Positions 46,118 through 54,362 of a DNA stretch of 64,000 nucleotides are shown here, in pieces. A program made the translations under genes and the position numbers. Under the pieces are notes generated by a model. It saw only the letters and a list, made by a program, of their open reading frames with translations. It did no database searches and was not told where the DNA came from. Source of the DNA: Desulfovibrio sp. JC022 (GTDB taxonomy: Bacteria > Desulfobacterota > Desulfovibrionia > Desulfovibrionales > Desulfovibrionaceae); the NCBI RefSeq assembly GCF_010470665.1, contig NZ_VOPZ01000008.1:1-64000 (forward strand), read 5' to 3'. Each line of letters begins with the position of its first letter. Position 1 is the stretch's first letter.

Positions 46118-46675
46118 CTATTTCTTTTTCTTCCCGTTATCTTTCTGACTGCTCTCGACGAGATAGATGTCGAGCAACCCTTCAGGGGGAGCCACAACAA
46201 CTTTTTCCGCGTCCAGATCAACAGACAAAACAAATTCCTCCACAGCAGGGAAAAGGATTTCCTTACCCTCTGAAGAAGAAATCACCCAAGTTTCCTGCCC
46301 CGGGGCAAGAATAAAATCCGAAATGGTGCCAACCACAGTCCCGTCTTCAAGCTCGACGCTCATACCTTCAAGATCGTGCATGTAGACTTCATCATCCCCG
46401 ACTTCGGGAAGATCCGCTTCACGCACGAGTATTTCCATGCCGCGCAGGCTTTCCGCCTCATCACGACCTTCAATACCCTTAAAAGTAATCAGCATGCGCC
46501 CTTTGTGCTTTCGTGAAGAGCGCACAACAAAACGCCGGGGCTTCTGTCCTTTCTTTGCCAGATAAAGACAGGGAACCTCGTCGAACAGAAAAGGGGAGTC
46601 CGCATGAGATTCAATGCAAACTTCCCCCCTGAGACCATGTGGTTTGACCACCTCGGCGACTACGAGCATTTCCAT
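46118..46675 (-). CDS. rimM: 16S rRNA processing protein RimM
   Basis: Assists 30S head maturation around S19. It has 185 residues: an N-terminal RimM domain ('EVVKPHGLRGEVCIESHADS') and a PRC-barrel domain ('DEVYMHDLEGMSVELEDGTV'). The C-terminal tail is Lys-rich ('SQKDNGKKKK'). It lies between trmD and khpA in the ribosomal block. Confidence 0.94.
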   Translation of the reverse strand: MEMLVVAEVVKPHGLRGEVCIESHADSPFLFDEVPCLYLAKKGQKPRRFVVRSSRKHKGRMLITFKGIEGRDEAESLRGMEILVREADLPEVGDDEVYMHDLEGMSVELEDGTVVGTISDFILAPGQETWVISSSEGKEILFPAVEEFVLSVDLDAEKVVVAPPEGLLDIYLVESSQKDNGKKKK

Positions 46676-46709
46676 AGCAGCCTGTAGGTATGGTCAGGTT
46701 CGAGGACTC

Positions 46710-46943
46710 TTATTCCAGAATTTCCAGAACAGAGCGTTTTCTCACCTTGGTTGATGCAGCACCGAGCAGGGTTCTCATGGCACGCGCGGTGCGGCCCTGC
46801 TTGCCGATAACCTTACCAAGATCTTCTTTAGCGACCTTGAGTTCGATTACGGAAGTCTGCTCCCCTTCGATTTCGGTGACAACTACTTCATCCGGATTGT
46901 CAACAAGCGATTTCGCGATGTACTCTACTAAATCCTTCAACAT
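46710..46943 (-). CDS. khpA: KH-domain RNA-binding protein KhpA
   Basis: A 77-residue single-KH-domain protein (also called YlqC). The GxxG loop is in '[19 protein letters not shown]'. It binds RNA and in other bacteria partners KhpB in envelope and growth control. It lies between rpsP and rimM, its usual position. Confidence 0.93.
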   Translation of the reverse strand: MLKDLVEYIAKSLVDNPDEVVVTEIEGEQTSVIELKVAKEDLGKVIGKQGRTARAMRTLLGAASTKVRKRSVLEILE

Positions 46944-47021
46944 GCCAACAACCTCCGCTTCTGATTTCGAGTGTGTACCGTGAGTAGTGAAGAAGAATTC
47001 GAACCTGGTGAGATACGAACC

Positions 47022-47258
47022 CTAGGAATTTGCTTTGAGGAGAGATTTAACAGTGTCGCTAGGCTCTGCGCCTCTCTCAAGCCACTTCTCTACTTTTTCC
47101 TTGTCAATTTTCACTTCAACAGGCTCAACCATGGGGTTGTAATAACCGCAGAAGTCCAAAGGACGACCGTCACGTCTGGTTTCGCTGTTAATTGCTACGA
47201 TTCTGTAAAAAGGGCGCTTTTTGGAGCCCATACGGGTCAATCTGAGTTTAATAGCCAT
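47022..47258 (-). CDS. rpsP: 30S ribosomal protein S16
   Basis: A 78-residue ribosomal protein. Typical stretches are '[20 protein letters not shown]' and '[12 protein letters not shown]'. It lies 73 bases after ffh. Confidence 0.97.
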   Translation of the reverse strand: MAIKLRLTRMGSKKRPFYRIVAINSETRRDGRPLDFCGYYNPMVEPVEVKIDKEKVEKWLERGAEPSDTVKSLLKANS

Positions 47259-47331
47259 TGTCTACTTTCCCCCATATAATCTTAAATTAAGTGGTTCGTT
47301 AATAAATTGCAAGCAAATGCCCACAAAAAAA

Positions 47332-48858
47332 CTATTTCTTCTTTTTCTTGCGAGCCTGCTTTTTAAGCTTTTTCTTTTTGCGGGCCTGAAGGGTCTTTTT
47401 GCTTTTGGCCTTTGAAGGCTGGGCCATTCCGCCCATTCCTTCCATGCCTTCCATGCCTTCCAATCCTTCCATACCGGGCATTCCCGGCATTCCTGCGCCG
47501 CCGCCAAGTCCGGGCATTCCGGGCAGATTCGGCATCTTGGGCATTTTGCCCTTTCCGCCTTTGCCGCCCATCATTTTCTTCATCATCTTGCTCATCTGCT
47601 CAAAATTCTTGAGCATCTGATTGACCTCTTCGAGCTTCACGCCGGACCCTTTTGCAATCCTCTGCCTACGGCTGGGATTAATAAGCTTGGGCCGCCTGCG
47701 CTCTTCCATGGTCATGGACGAGATGATGGCTTCTATCCTGTTCAGTTCCTTATCCGGAATCTCCATATCGCCGAGCTGTTTAGTAAGCCCGCCGAGTCCG
47801 GGGATCATTTTCATGATCGAACCCATGGAACCGATCTTCTTCATTCTGCGCATCTGGGTGCGAAAATCCTCAAGGTCGAATTCGGCCTTGCGAAACTTTT
47901 CAGTCAGCTTTTCAGCCTCTCCCTCATCCATCACAGACTGGGCTTTCTCGATCAGGGAAAGTACATCCCCCATACCGAGAATTCTTGAAGCGGCCCTGTC
48001 CGGGTAGAAGAGTTCAAGCTCAGAAAGCTTTTCACCCACACCAACAAACTTAACGGACTTACCGGTGACGGATTTGATGGAGAGCGCCGCACCGCCTCGG
48101 GCATCACCATCCATCTTGGTAAGGACTACACCGGTAACATCAAGTTTGTCGTCAAAAGTGGAAGCAACATTGACAGCGTCCTGCCCTGTCATTGCGTCTG
48201 CCACGAAAAGGATTTCATCCGGAGTGCATTCTTCCTTGATGGAGGCAAGCTCATCCATCAGGGGTTCGTCAATATGCAGTCGTCCGGCTGTATCGAAAAG
48301 CAGAACATCACATCCGGCTTCTTCCGCCTTGACCATAGCGTCACGGCAGATGTCCACGGGGTTCATTTCCGTTGTGGACGGGTAAGCCGGCATATCCAGC
48401 TGCTTGGCCAGCACATGAAGCTGATCAATTGCAGCGGGACGGTAGACGTCGGCAGGGACAAGGTAGGGTTTGAACTTCTTGCGCCGCAGATATAAGGCTA
48501 TCTTGGCTGAAGAAGTGGTCTTACCGGAACCCTGAAGGCCGACCATCATGATCTTGGAAAGTTTGCCCTTGGTGAGCTGCAACCCTTCCTGTTCGCCACC
48601 GAGCAGCTCGGTAAGCTCCTCGTTAACGACCTTGATTACCTGCTGACCGGGAGAAAGTGATTTCTGGACCTCCTGCCCGAGAGCACGCTCCTTTACCTTC
48701 TCCACAAAATCTTTAACGACCTTGTAGTTAACGTCTGCTTCGAGAAGAGCAAGGCGCACTTCACGCATTCCGGCCTGGATGTTTTTCTCATCCAGCCGTC
48801 CCTGCCCCTTGAAATTCTTAAAGGCTTCGGAAAGTCTATCTGATAGGCTGTCGAACAA
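47332..48858 (-). CDS. ffh: Signal recognition particle protein Ffh
   Basis: GTPase that binds signal sequences and 4.5S RNA and docks with FtsY. It has 508 residues, longer than E. coli Ffh (453). NG domain: 'GLQGSGKTTSSAKIA', 'DTAGRLHIDEPLMDEL' and 'TKMDGDARGGAAL'. The M domain includes 'RIAKGSGVKLEEVNQMLKNF'. A C-terminal extension of about 75 residues is rich in Met/Gly and then Lys ('GMPGMPGMEGLEGMEGMEGM', 'KKKKLKKQARKKKKK'). It heads the block of ribosome-associated genes. Confidence 0.96.
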   Translation of the reverse strand: MFDSLSDRLSEAFKNFKGQGRLDEKNIQAGMREVRLALLEADVNYKVVKDFVEKVKERALGQEVQKSLSPGQQVIKVVNEELTELLGGEQEGLQLTKGKLSKIMMVGLQGSGKTTSSAKIALYLRRKKFKPYLVPADVYRPAAIDQLHVLAKQLDMPAYPSTTEMNPVDICRDAMVKAEEAGCDVLLFDTAGRLHIDEPLMDELASIKEECTPDEILFVADAMTGQDAVNVASTFDDKLDVTGVVLTKMDGDARGGAALSIKSVTGKSVKFVGVGEKLSELELFYPDRAASRILGMGDVLSLIEKAQSVMDEGEAEKLTEKFRKAEFDLEDFRTQMRRMKKIGSMGSIMKMIPGLGGLTKQLGDMEIPDKELNRIEAIISSMTMEERRRPKLINPSRRQRIAKGSGVKLEEVNQMLKNFEQMSKMMKKMMGGKGGKGKMPKMPNLPGMPGLGGGAGMPGMPGMEGLEGMEGMEGMGGMAQPSKAKSKKTLQARKKKKLKKQARKKKKK

Positions 48859-49135
48859 TTCTCTTACTCCGCCGGCTAAGCATTTTTACGCGCAAAAATC
48901 TCAAAAGCTCCACCTTTCCTCGATTGATGCTGGTTGCGTAAAGAAAGGGATTGTCTGTTAAAGCTTTTATTTTCCCAAGTCAAGAGAAGACTCATATCAA
49001 CTTTTTGGAAAATCACAAACACTTATCGTACACCCGGAAAAAATTACTTGCAATATTCCTTGCTTTTTTCAGCAATGAACCGTTTAATTGTATATTCTTA
49101 CATAACTTTATTTATACAGCGCAGGGAGAAAAGAA

Positions 49136-49705
49136 ATGCCCAACATCGTCAAGGCAGAAGAATTTCATCTTGTTGACCCCATGGGAAGATTAAGATCAAA
49201 AATATATATTTCAAATGAAGGAAGAGTAGTAGCTGACATTTACGATTCCACAGGACAGTTGAACAATCGGGTCGACCTGCAAAAAAACGTCAAACTCGGC
49301 CCCACCGCCCACCAGAATGTAGCTCCGCACAAAAAAGAAACATTAGGAGCATGGCACGCGCGCATAGCAAACGAAGTCAAGCTGAGCCAGTCCAAACTGC
49401 ATGTCGGTTCATACAAACTCTACATCGATTTTGTGGAGAACAACACCATGGCCAGCGGCAAGTATCAGAATGAAGTAATTGAAGTTTCCGGCGAAATAGT
49501 AGATGTTTCCACTAAAGGATTCGGCGACCTGCACGTAGGACTCAAGGGAATTTCCAACTTTACCGCCGAAGTAATCTGTCATTTTACCGAAGATCAGATT
49601 CCGGTGGTCAGCAACCTCAAGCCGGGCGTAAAAGTGCGCATCAAAGGAAAATGCACTGAATACGTCAACAAGAGAGTCAAAATCTGGGGTTGCCAACTAC
49701 TATAG
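49136..49705 (+). CDS. OB-fold (tRNA_anti-like) domain protein, unknown function
   Basis: A 189-residue soluble protein with a GGGAG-type ribosome site upstream of the ATG. The C-terminal half (about 105-189) resembles the tRNA_anti-like OB fold ('YQNEVIEVSGEIVDVSTKG', 'VVSNLKPGVKVRIKGKCTEY'). The N-terminal half is basic and unassigned. There is no signal peptide or membrane segment, though many members of this family are periplasmic. It is followed 22 bases later by an HdrD-like Fe-S gene. Confidence 0.75.
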   Translation: MPNIVKAEEFHLVDPMGRLRSKIYISNEGRVVADIYDSTGQLNNRVDLQKNVKLGPTAHQNVAPHKKETLGAWHARIANEVKLSQSKLHVGSYKLYIDFVENNTMASGKYQNEVIEVSGEIVDVSTKGFGDLHVGLKGISNFTAEVICHFTEDQIPVVSNLKPGVKVRIKGKCTEYVNKRVKIWGCQLL

Positions 49706-49727
49706 GCCGGAGTCTTCATAAACGCCT

Positions 49728-50816
49728 ATGCCAGTATCAAAGCAATTAAAAAAAGAACTACAGCACACAGCTGACGAATGCATTGATTGCGGTAAATGTA
49801 TGACGAAGTGCCGTTTTCTAGCAGAAAGCGGCTCACCCGTTTCAATTGCCCTGCGGGCACTTTCATCTGATGAAGATGCGGACAGCGTTGCGATTCGCTC
49901 ATACGCCTGTTCCACCTGCGGACTATGTTCGGCTATCTGCCCGGTGGCAGCAGAACCGGACCGAATGTTCAAGGAACTGCGCAACCACGCCCAGACCAAT
50001 GCCATTTTCCGCCTGGACAAATACGAACCGCTTCTCAACTATGAACGGCTCGGCCAACGCTTCCCGTTCAAGGGCGAATTTATTCCTGATAACTGCACAA
50101 CCGTTTTTTTTCCGGGGTGCACCCTCCCGGCCATGCACCCGGACGCCACCAGAATCACCTATAAAATTCTTAAACGCGAAGATCCCGCTATGGGATTGAT
50201 CCTGAACTGCTGCTCCAAACCATCCAAAATGCTGGGCCGTAAAAGCAGGCACGAAGAAGCTCTTGCCGGACTCATCAACAGATTGGAACGCAAAGGAATA
50301 AAAAAAATCCTGACAGCCTGCCCCAACTGCCACGTGACATTCAAGGAATTCAATTCCAAGCTGGAAATCATTTCTATATATAAAAGGCTGCGCTTTTCGA
50401 AGTTCATCCCGGTCAGGCCGAACTTAAAAGAGGTCACTGTTCATGACCCCTGTGTGATCCGTGATGAAACAGAAATGCACAAACATGTGCGCACCCTGCT
50501 TAAGTCTCTCGGAATCAGGGTTGTAGAAATGCGTCACAACCGTAAAAAAACCCTTTGCTGCGGCGAGGGCGGAGCAACTCATTTTTACAGAAAAGCCTAC
50601 GCCAAATACTGGTCACGCAAAAGAATAACCGAAGCCCAGAGAACAGGGGTGCCCATGGTTACCTATTGCGCGGGATGCGTTAATTTTCTTGGCTTCAAGT
50701 ATCCGACCGCCCATGTGCTGGACCTGCTGCTGGTTAAGCGCAAAAGAATACCGAAGCCTGTTGTTTTTCCTTTCAATTACCTCAACCGTTTAATCGTCAG
50801 ATTCAGCAGGCGATGA
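49728..50816 (+). CDS. HdrD/GlpC-like CCG-domain iron-sulfur protein
   Basis: A 362-residue redox protein. Residues 10-80 hold two ferredoxin motifs, CIDCGKCMTKCRF and CSTCGLCSAICP. Two CCG domains follow ('FFPGCTLPAMHPDATRIT' to 'NCCSKPSKM', and 'VHDPCVIRDETEMHKHVR' to 'CCGEGGATHF'). The set resembles HdrD or GlpC-type subunits that handle thiols or quinone electrons. Its substrate is unknown. It overlaps the next gene by 4 bases (ATGA), so the two are coupled. Confidence 0.82.
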   Translation: MPVSKQLKKELQHTADECIDCGKCMTKCRFLAESGSPVSIALRALSSDEDADSVAIRSYACSTCGLCSAICPVAAEPDRMFKELRNHAQTNAIFRLDKYEPLLNYERLGQRFPFKGEFIPDNCTTVFFPGCTLPAMHPDATRITYKILKREDPAMGLILNCCSKPSKMLGRKSRHEEALAGLINRLERKGIKKILTACPNCHVTFKEFNSKLEIISIYKRLRFSKFIPVRPNLKEVTVHDPCVIRDETEMHKHVRTLLKSLGIRVVEMRHNRKKTLCCGEGGATHFYRKAYAKYWSRKRITEAQRTGVPMVTYCAGCVNFLGFKYPTAHVLDLLLVKRKRIPKPVVFPFNYLNRLIVRFSRR

Positions 50817-52045
50817 CAATCAAACGTTTTTTTAACTCCGGACCTTCTAATCCTGAACATATCCATGTAACACAATTGCTAATGAGTTCAGACAATACCA
50901 CCTTTACGGCCTCAGATTTCCCTCTTGCCCTGTTCAGTCTGGGACTGCCTTTAACCATGGCAGCTTTCAGCCTCAGCGGATACGGAGTTCCCGACAATCT
51001 GGCAGTGATTCTTGCCACCGGACTGGCTGTACTGGGTCTGCTCCTCGAAATTCTTCGCGGTGACGATGACAGTGTTGCCCCAATCTGGTTCAAGGCCGGA
51101 ATACCAGCCCTGCTCATCACCTGGATTTCATTCCAGTGCTTTACCGGATTAACCCGTCCACTGCTTGACCAACTACCACTGCTCATGGAAGCAAAGCCCC
51201 TGCTTTTCTTGCTGGTAACCGTCCTTTGGCTGAACCTATTCCCTCCGCCGAAGCCCAGACAAATTTCCTTCTGGGCCAGCTGGCTGGCCCTGCTCATCTG
51301 CGCTGAATTCGGGCTGCGCTTTTTCCTGCTTCACGAGCCGGCAATGCCATCCCTTTCAGGCATATCAAGCATTACAGGCCCAATCCTTCTGGTTGGGCTA
51401 TGCGCCACCCTGCACAATTCCGAAAAGAGTACGTTTCCCCGACTGCTGATTCTGGCCGGGATATTCTGCTCTCTCGGCCGGGACATTGCCTTAACCGCTG
51501 TGCTGATCCTGCTTATCTCCGGCCCCAAAGGCGGCCTGAAGAAATTTCTATTGATTCTCTGCATGCTCTTTTTCAGCTACCTCTCTCTACAAGTGCAGGA
51601 AATGACCTTTATGAACAGGCAGGACCTTCCTTCCTACTGGCTGTGGTTCTCCATACTGGAACTGTTTACAAATAACCCGGAACTGCTGCTCAGCGGCTTC
51701 TCTCTTTCCGTACCCTTGCCCCTTAATGTTCCGGCTTCATTGTGGACCATCTGGCACGGACAGCAGCACGTATGGACCGGCTCAGGCATATACATGTTTC
51801 ATATTCTGCCCTTCTGGCTGCATCTGCTCAGCGCCTGGGGACTTGCCGGCCCCTGCCTTGCCGCCGCAGCGGGAACTGCTTTCTACAGACGGTTTCCCTC
51901 AAACATGCTGGCAGGACTACTCACGACCATTGTTCTCTGTGGATTCTTCTCTCCGCTATTCTATCACCCTGCGTGCGCGCTGGTTCTTTTCCCGGCTTTT
52001 ATCACTGCCAGCAGCCCGGAAGTACAATCCTTCAGATTTGAGTAG
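50813..52045 (+). CDS. Polytopic membrane protein, unknown function
   Basis: A 410-residue protein with about ten or more hydrophobic helices ('LALFSLGLPLTMAAFSLSGY', 'PALLITWISFQCFTGLTRP', 'LLTTIVLCGFFSPLFYHPAC'). The loop pattern vaguely recalls O-antigen ligase/polymerase (Wzy/WaaL) proteins, but no catalytic motif is clear. Coupling to an HdrD-like Fe-S gene argues for a possible electron-transport role instead; both are inference. The start could instead be the ATG at 50882. Confidence 0.6.
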   Translation: MTIKRFFNSGPSNPEHIHVTQLLMSSDNTTFTASDFPLALFSLGLPLTMAAFSLSGYGVPDNLAVILATGLAVLGLLLEILRGDDDSVAPIWFKAGIPALLITWISFQCFTGLTRPLLDQLPLLMEAKPLLFLLVTVLWLNLFPPPKPRQISFWASWLALLICAEFGLRFFLLHEPAMPSLSGISSITGPILLVGLCATLHNSEKSTFPRLLILAGIFCSLGRDIALTAVLILLISGPKGGLKKFLLILCMLFFSYLSLQVQEMTFMNRQDLPSYWLWFSILELFTNNPELLLSGFSLSVPLPLNVPASLWTIWHGQQHVWTGSGIYMFHILPFWLHLLSAWGLAGPCLAAAAGTAFYRRFPSNMLAGLLTTIVLCGFFSPLFYHPACALVLFPAFITASSPEVQSFRFE

Positions 52046-52139
52046 CAACTAAAAACAACCTTCACTCCCGCTCTCCCAATCTTTAACTGCTTTTTTTATT
52101 TAATTATTACTTTACGATATTCTTTTGACCTACAAACGT

Positions 52140-52153
52140 ATTACAATTGTATT
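52140..52153. promoter_or_regulatory. Operator half-site pair 1 upstream of the 78-residue protein
   Basis: ATTACAATTGTATT is an imperfect palindrome (one mismatch) within 'cgtattacaattgtattt'. It shares GTATTACA with the sites at 52230-52243 and 52549-52579. Confidence 0.45.
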
Positions 52154-52229
52154 TCTAATCGATATAAATTAAATTTCAATTTCGACTCTTAACCAAGTAG
52201 AACTCACTATTTATTTAATTTCATTTTGT

Positions 52230-52269
52230 AATACAAATGTATTGACATTTGTCTTTTAAACAGTAAGAT
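52230..52269 (+). promoter_or_regulatory. Promoter with overlapping palindromic operator
   Basis: AATACA-AA-TGTATT (52230-52243), a perfect 14-base palindrome, overlaps a consensus -35 TTGACA (52242-52247), followed after 16 bases by TAAGAT (52264-52269). A protein on the palindrome would block the promoter of the 52302 gene. Confidence 0.55.
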
Positions 52270-52301
52270 CCATTTCAAACACAACAGGTAAAACAGGCAA
52301 A

Positions 52302-52538
52302 ATGAGCAGAAAAGTTAAATCCGTGAGAGTTCCCCTTGAACTGGAAACTCTGAATCTTTCCAAACTGATAAGGGAATTTGAGAACTACCTCAGAGACCTT
52401 GAATCTGCCACTTTGCTGAAACAAGAAGGCAACCGTGATGCAGCGGAAGCCCTGATCAAGACAAGGCAACTGGATTTGGGAAAGAGAATTGCTAAAATGA
52501 TATGGGAAGCCAGAGTCGAGTATGGTAAAATCAAATAG
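52302..52538 (+). CDS. Small putative ribbon-helix-helix protein
   Basis: A 78-residue protein. The N-terminal 'KSVRVPLELETLNLSKLIRE' could form the beta strand and helix of a ribbon-helix-helix DNA-binding fold, but this is a weak match. The rest is helical and charged. Its promoter carries a palindromic operator, and two more copies of the same motif flank the gene, which would fit autoregulation. A ribosome site (CAGG) lies 5 bases upstream of the ATG. No homologue is recognised. Confidence 0.6.
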   Translation: MSRKVKSVRVPLELETLNLSKLIREFENYLRDLESATLLKQEGNRDAAEALIKTRQLDLGKRIAKMIWEARVEYGKIK

Positions 52539-52548
52539 ATTTTATCTT

Positions 52549-52579
52549 CGTAATACAAAAAGTAAACAAAACGTATTAC
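52549..52579. promoter_or_regulatory. Operator site upstream of the thioesterase gene
   Basis: GTAATAC (52550-52556) and GTATTAC (52573-52579) form a widely spaced inverted repeat with a 16-base spacer. The half-site CGTATTACA recurs exactly at 52137-52145. It lies about 40 bases upstream of the thioesterase start. Confidence 0.45.
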
Positions 52580-52619
52580 ACAATATATTCGATCAAAACC
52601 AAAGATCAGGGTTGCCATT

Positions 52620-53123
52620 ATGAAAGCAAAAAAGATCAGCAAGAGCAGAACCTTAATGACCTACCGGGTCTTACCGCAGGACACCAACCCTGCCGGAAAC
52701 CTGCACGGCGGAGTTCTGCTGAAGCAATTGGATCTGGTCGCTGCCACTTGTGCCATGCGCCATGCGCGCAAGCCGGTGGTTACAGCTTCCATTGACCGCA
52801 TGAACTTCCTGCGACCCGCTTATGTAGGAGAGCTTATCAACCTGCATGCCAACGTTAATATGGTCGGCAGGACCTCCATGGAAATCGGGGTCCGGGTTGA
52901 AGCGGAAAATCTTTTAACCGGCGAGATAAGGCACACCAACTCTGCCTATCTTACCTTTGTCGCCATGGGGGAAAACGGTAAACCTTCCCCGGTTCCATCC
53001 CTGATCCTTGAGACCGGTGTGGACCATAGGCGCAACAGGGAAGCCACGGAAAGACGGGCTATGCGCAAGGAAGAAAAAATGCGGGAAACCGCTTCAGCAG
53101 CGCAGAACGGGAGCAGAGAATAA
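52620..53123 (+). CDS. Hotdog-fold acyl-CoA thioesterase
   Basis: A 167-residue thioesterase of the YciA/acyl-CoA hydrolase type. The hallmark region is 'NPAGNLHGGVLLKQLDLVAA' with the catalytic Asp in the hotdog helix, and 'INLHANVNMVGRTSMEIGVR'. It probably hydrolyses acyl-CoA thioesters of unknown chain length. The C-terminus is a charged tail of about 35 residues. The upstream operator links it to the small putative regulator at 52302. No ribosome site stands out, but 'GGGTTGCC' lies nearby. Confidence 0.82.
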   Translation: MKAKKISKSRTLMTYRVLPQDTNPAGNLHGGVLLKQLDLVAATCAMRHARKPVVTASIDRMNFLRPAYVGELINLHANVNMVGRTSMEIGVRVEAENLLTGEIRHTNSAYLTFVAMGENGKPSPVPSLILETGVDHRRNREATERRAMRKEEKMRETASAAQNGSRE

Positions 53124-53230
53124 ATCTCATCATACACAGCTCGAACAGCACGGATTACGTCCGAAGTCAGCCGAATCCGTACTGATTGCATCTACCAGCA
53201 GATTGCAAGCTACTCCGAGTCTGGTTTCTG

Positions 53231-53253
53231 GCCGGGAGCTCCACCCTCCCGGC
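53231..53253 (+). other. Hairpin downstream of the thioesterase gene
   Basis: GCCGGGAG (53231-53238) pairs exactly with CTCCCGGC (53246-53253) and is followed by an A-rich rather than a T-rich tract. It is the first of three hairpins in this 366-base gap (53124-53489), which contains no gene. Confidence 0.4.
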
Positions 53254-53277
53254 TAAAAATTTCGGCATCCTGCTCCT

Positions 53278-53329
53278 AGGGCGTCCGACCGGGATTAACC
53301 CGGTCCCGGCCGGACGCCTCGCCCTTTTT
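53278..53329 (+). terminator. Composite terminator after the thioesterase gene
   Basis: AGGGCG/CGCCCT forms the outer stem, with GGCGTCCG/CGGACGCC (53280-53287 and 53311-53318) and ACCGGG/CCCGGT inside, followed by TTTTT. Alternative pairings exist but the T-run supports termination. Confidence 0.75.
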
Positions 53330-53345
53330 CAACACCGTAAAGGCC

Positions 53346-53387
53346 GGAAAGCCCCCTCATGTGAACGTTCGCATGAGGGGGCTTTCC
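53346..53387 (+). terminator. Long-stem terminator-like hairpin
   Basis: GGAAAGCCCCCTCATG (53346-53361) is exactly complementary to 53372-53387. It looks like a second terminator but has only a short T tract inside the 3' arm. Together with the hairpin at 53278 it insulates the next gene. Confidence 0.7.
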
Positions 53388-53489
53388 ACGCTTATTCTGC
53401 TTACAAGACAAAAACATTATGCAAATTATGCCATTATAAAGTACGATTGAAGAAGACATTCACCAGACTCACTAAAAGCAACAAAGTAA

Positions 53490-54350
53490 ATGCCAAACAG
53501 ACACTATCTGCAATTCATATTTTTCATCCTCTTTATCGCGTTCGGCAACACTGCTGTTTTGGCGGAACCGACAATATGGTTCCAGCCCGACTTCCCGCCA
53601 TACGCCATCACTAAAGGGGCGGACAAAAAATTCGGTATCGATAACCGCATAATCGAGTATGTATCTGAACATCTCTCCATGAATGCCTCCTCGTTCAAAA
53701 CAGCCAACTATGGCCGCATACTTGAAGAACTCAAAAAAGGAACCCATGGTATAATCACGCCGCTCTTCAAGACCACGGCAAGAGAAAAGTTTGTACGCTA
53801 CACATCACGTCCAAGCTATTTTGTCTTTTCCAATGGAATTATATTCAACCGGACTGACAAAAAGAAGTACTCTCCATTCCTGCTCAAGGACGGCACAATA
53901 GACCTTGAAGCCCTCTGCAAATCAAAGAGATTCCGCATAGGCATAAGCTCGGGCCGCTCATACTCCGGTGTCATCGATAAGATAATACAAAAATACAACT
54001 ATGGTCGGACATTTACGATCAGGCTATCATCGGATCATCTCGGCGTTCTCAAAATGCTAAAGCGAAAAAGAGTGGACGCAGCTTTCGGATTTCCCGTTGA
54101 AATTAAGTACGCTCGCTTGAACAAAGAACTCGTATTTTGCAAAGTAGCCGACATGCCGCCGATCACCCCGGTATACTTTGGCGCGCCTCAAAACAAATTC
54201 GGCTACAGCATGGTTCGCAAAATCAATAAACTTTTGGAACAGACCAATGCCACGGATATATTTGCATCATATTATACCTATTGGCTGGATGAAGAATTGA
54301 TTGAAGAATACTACAAACTGCGTCGTGAATACAAGTTCAGTACCAACTAG
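53490..54350 (+). CDS. Periplasmic solute-binding protein (family 3-like)
   Basis: A 286-residue protein with a Sec signal peptide ('FIFFILFIAFGNTAVLA', cleavage near residue 25). The mature part resembles the extracellular solute-binding family 3 fold ('PTIWFQPDFPPYAITKGADKK', 'GRILEELKKGTHGIITPLF', 'RFRIGISSGRSYSGVIDKI'). There is no ABC permease or ATPase nearby, so it could be an orphan receptor or sensory protein rather than part of a transporter. There is no clear ribosome site. Confidence 0.75.
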   Translation: MPNRHYLQFIFFILFIAFGNTAVLAEPTIWFQPDFPPYAITKGADKKFGIDNRIIEYVSEHLSMNASSFKTANYGRILEELKKGTHGIITPLFKTTAREKFVRYTSRPSYFVFSNGIIFNRTDKKKYSPFLLKDGTIDLEALCKSKRFRIGISSGRSYSGVIDKIIQKYNYGRTFTIRLSSDHLGVLKMLKRKRVDAAFGFPVEIKYARLNKELVFCKVADMPPITPVYFGAPQNKFGYSMVRKINKLLEQTNATDIFASYYTYWLDEELIEEYYKLRREYKFSTN

Positions 54351-54362
54351 CTTAGCAGCTGC

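Noticed and set aside
47400-47560. Tandem DNA repeat suggesting a microsatellite
   Set aside because: The GGCAT/CCTTCC-type repetition encodes the Met/Gly tail of Ffh in frame, so it is coding repetition.
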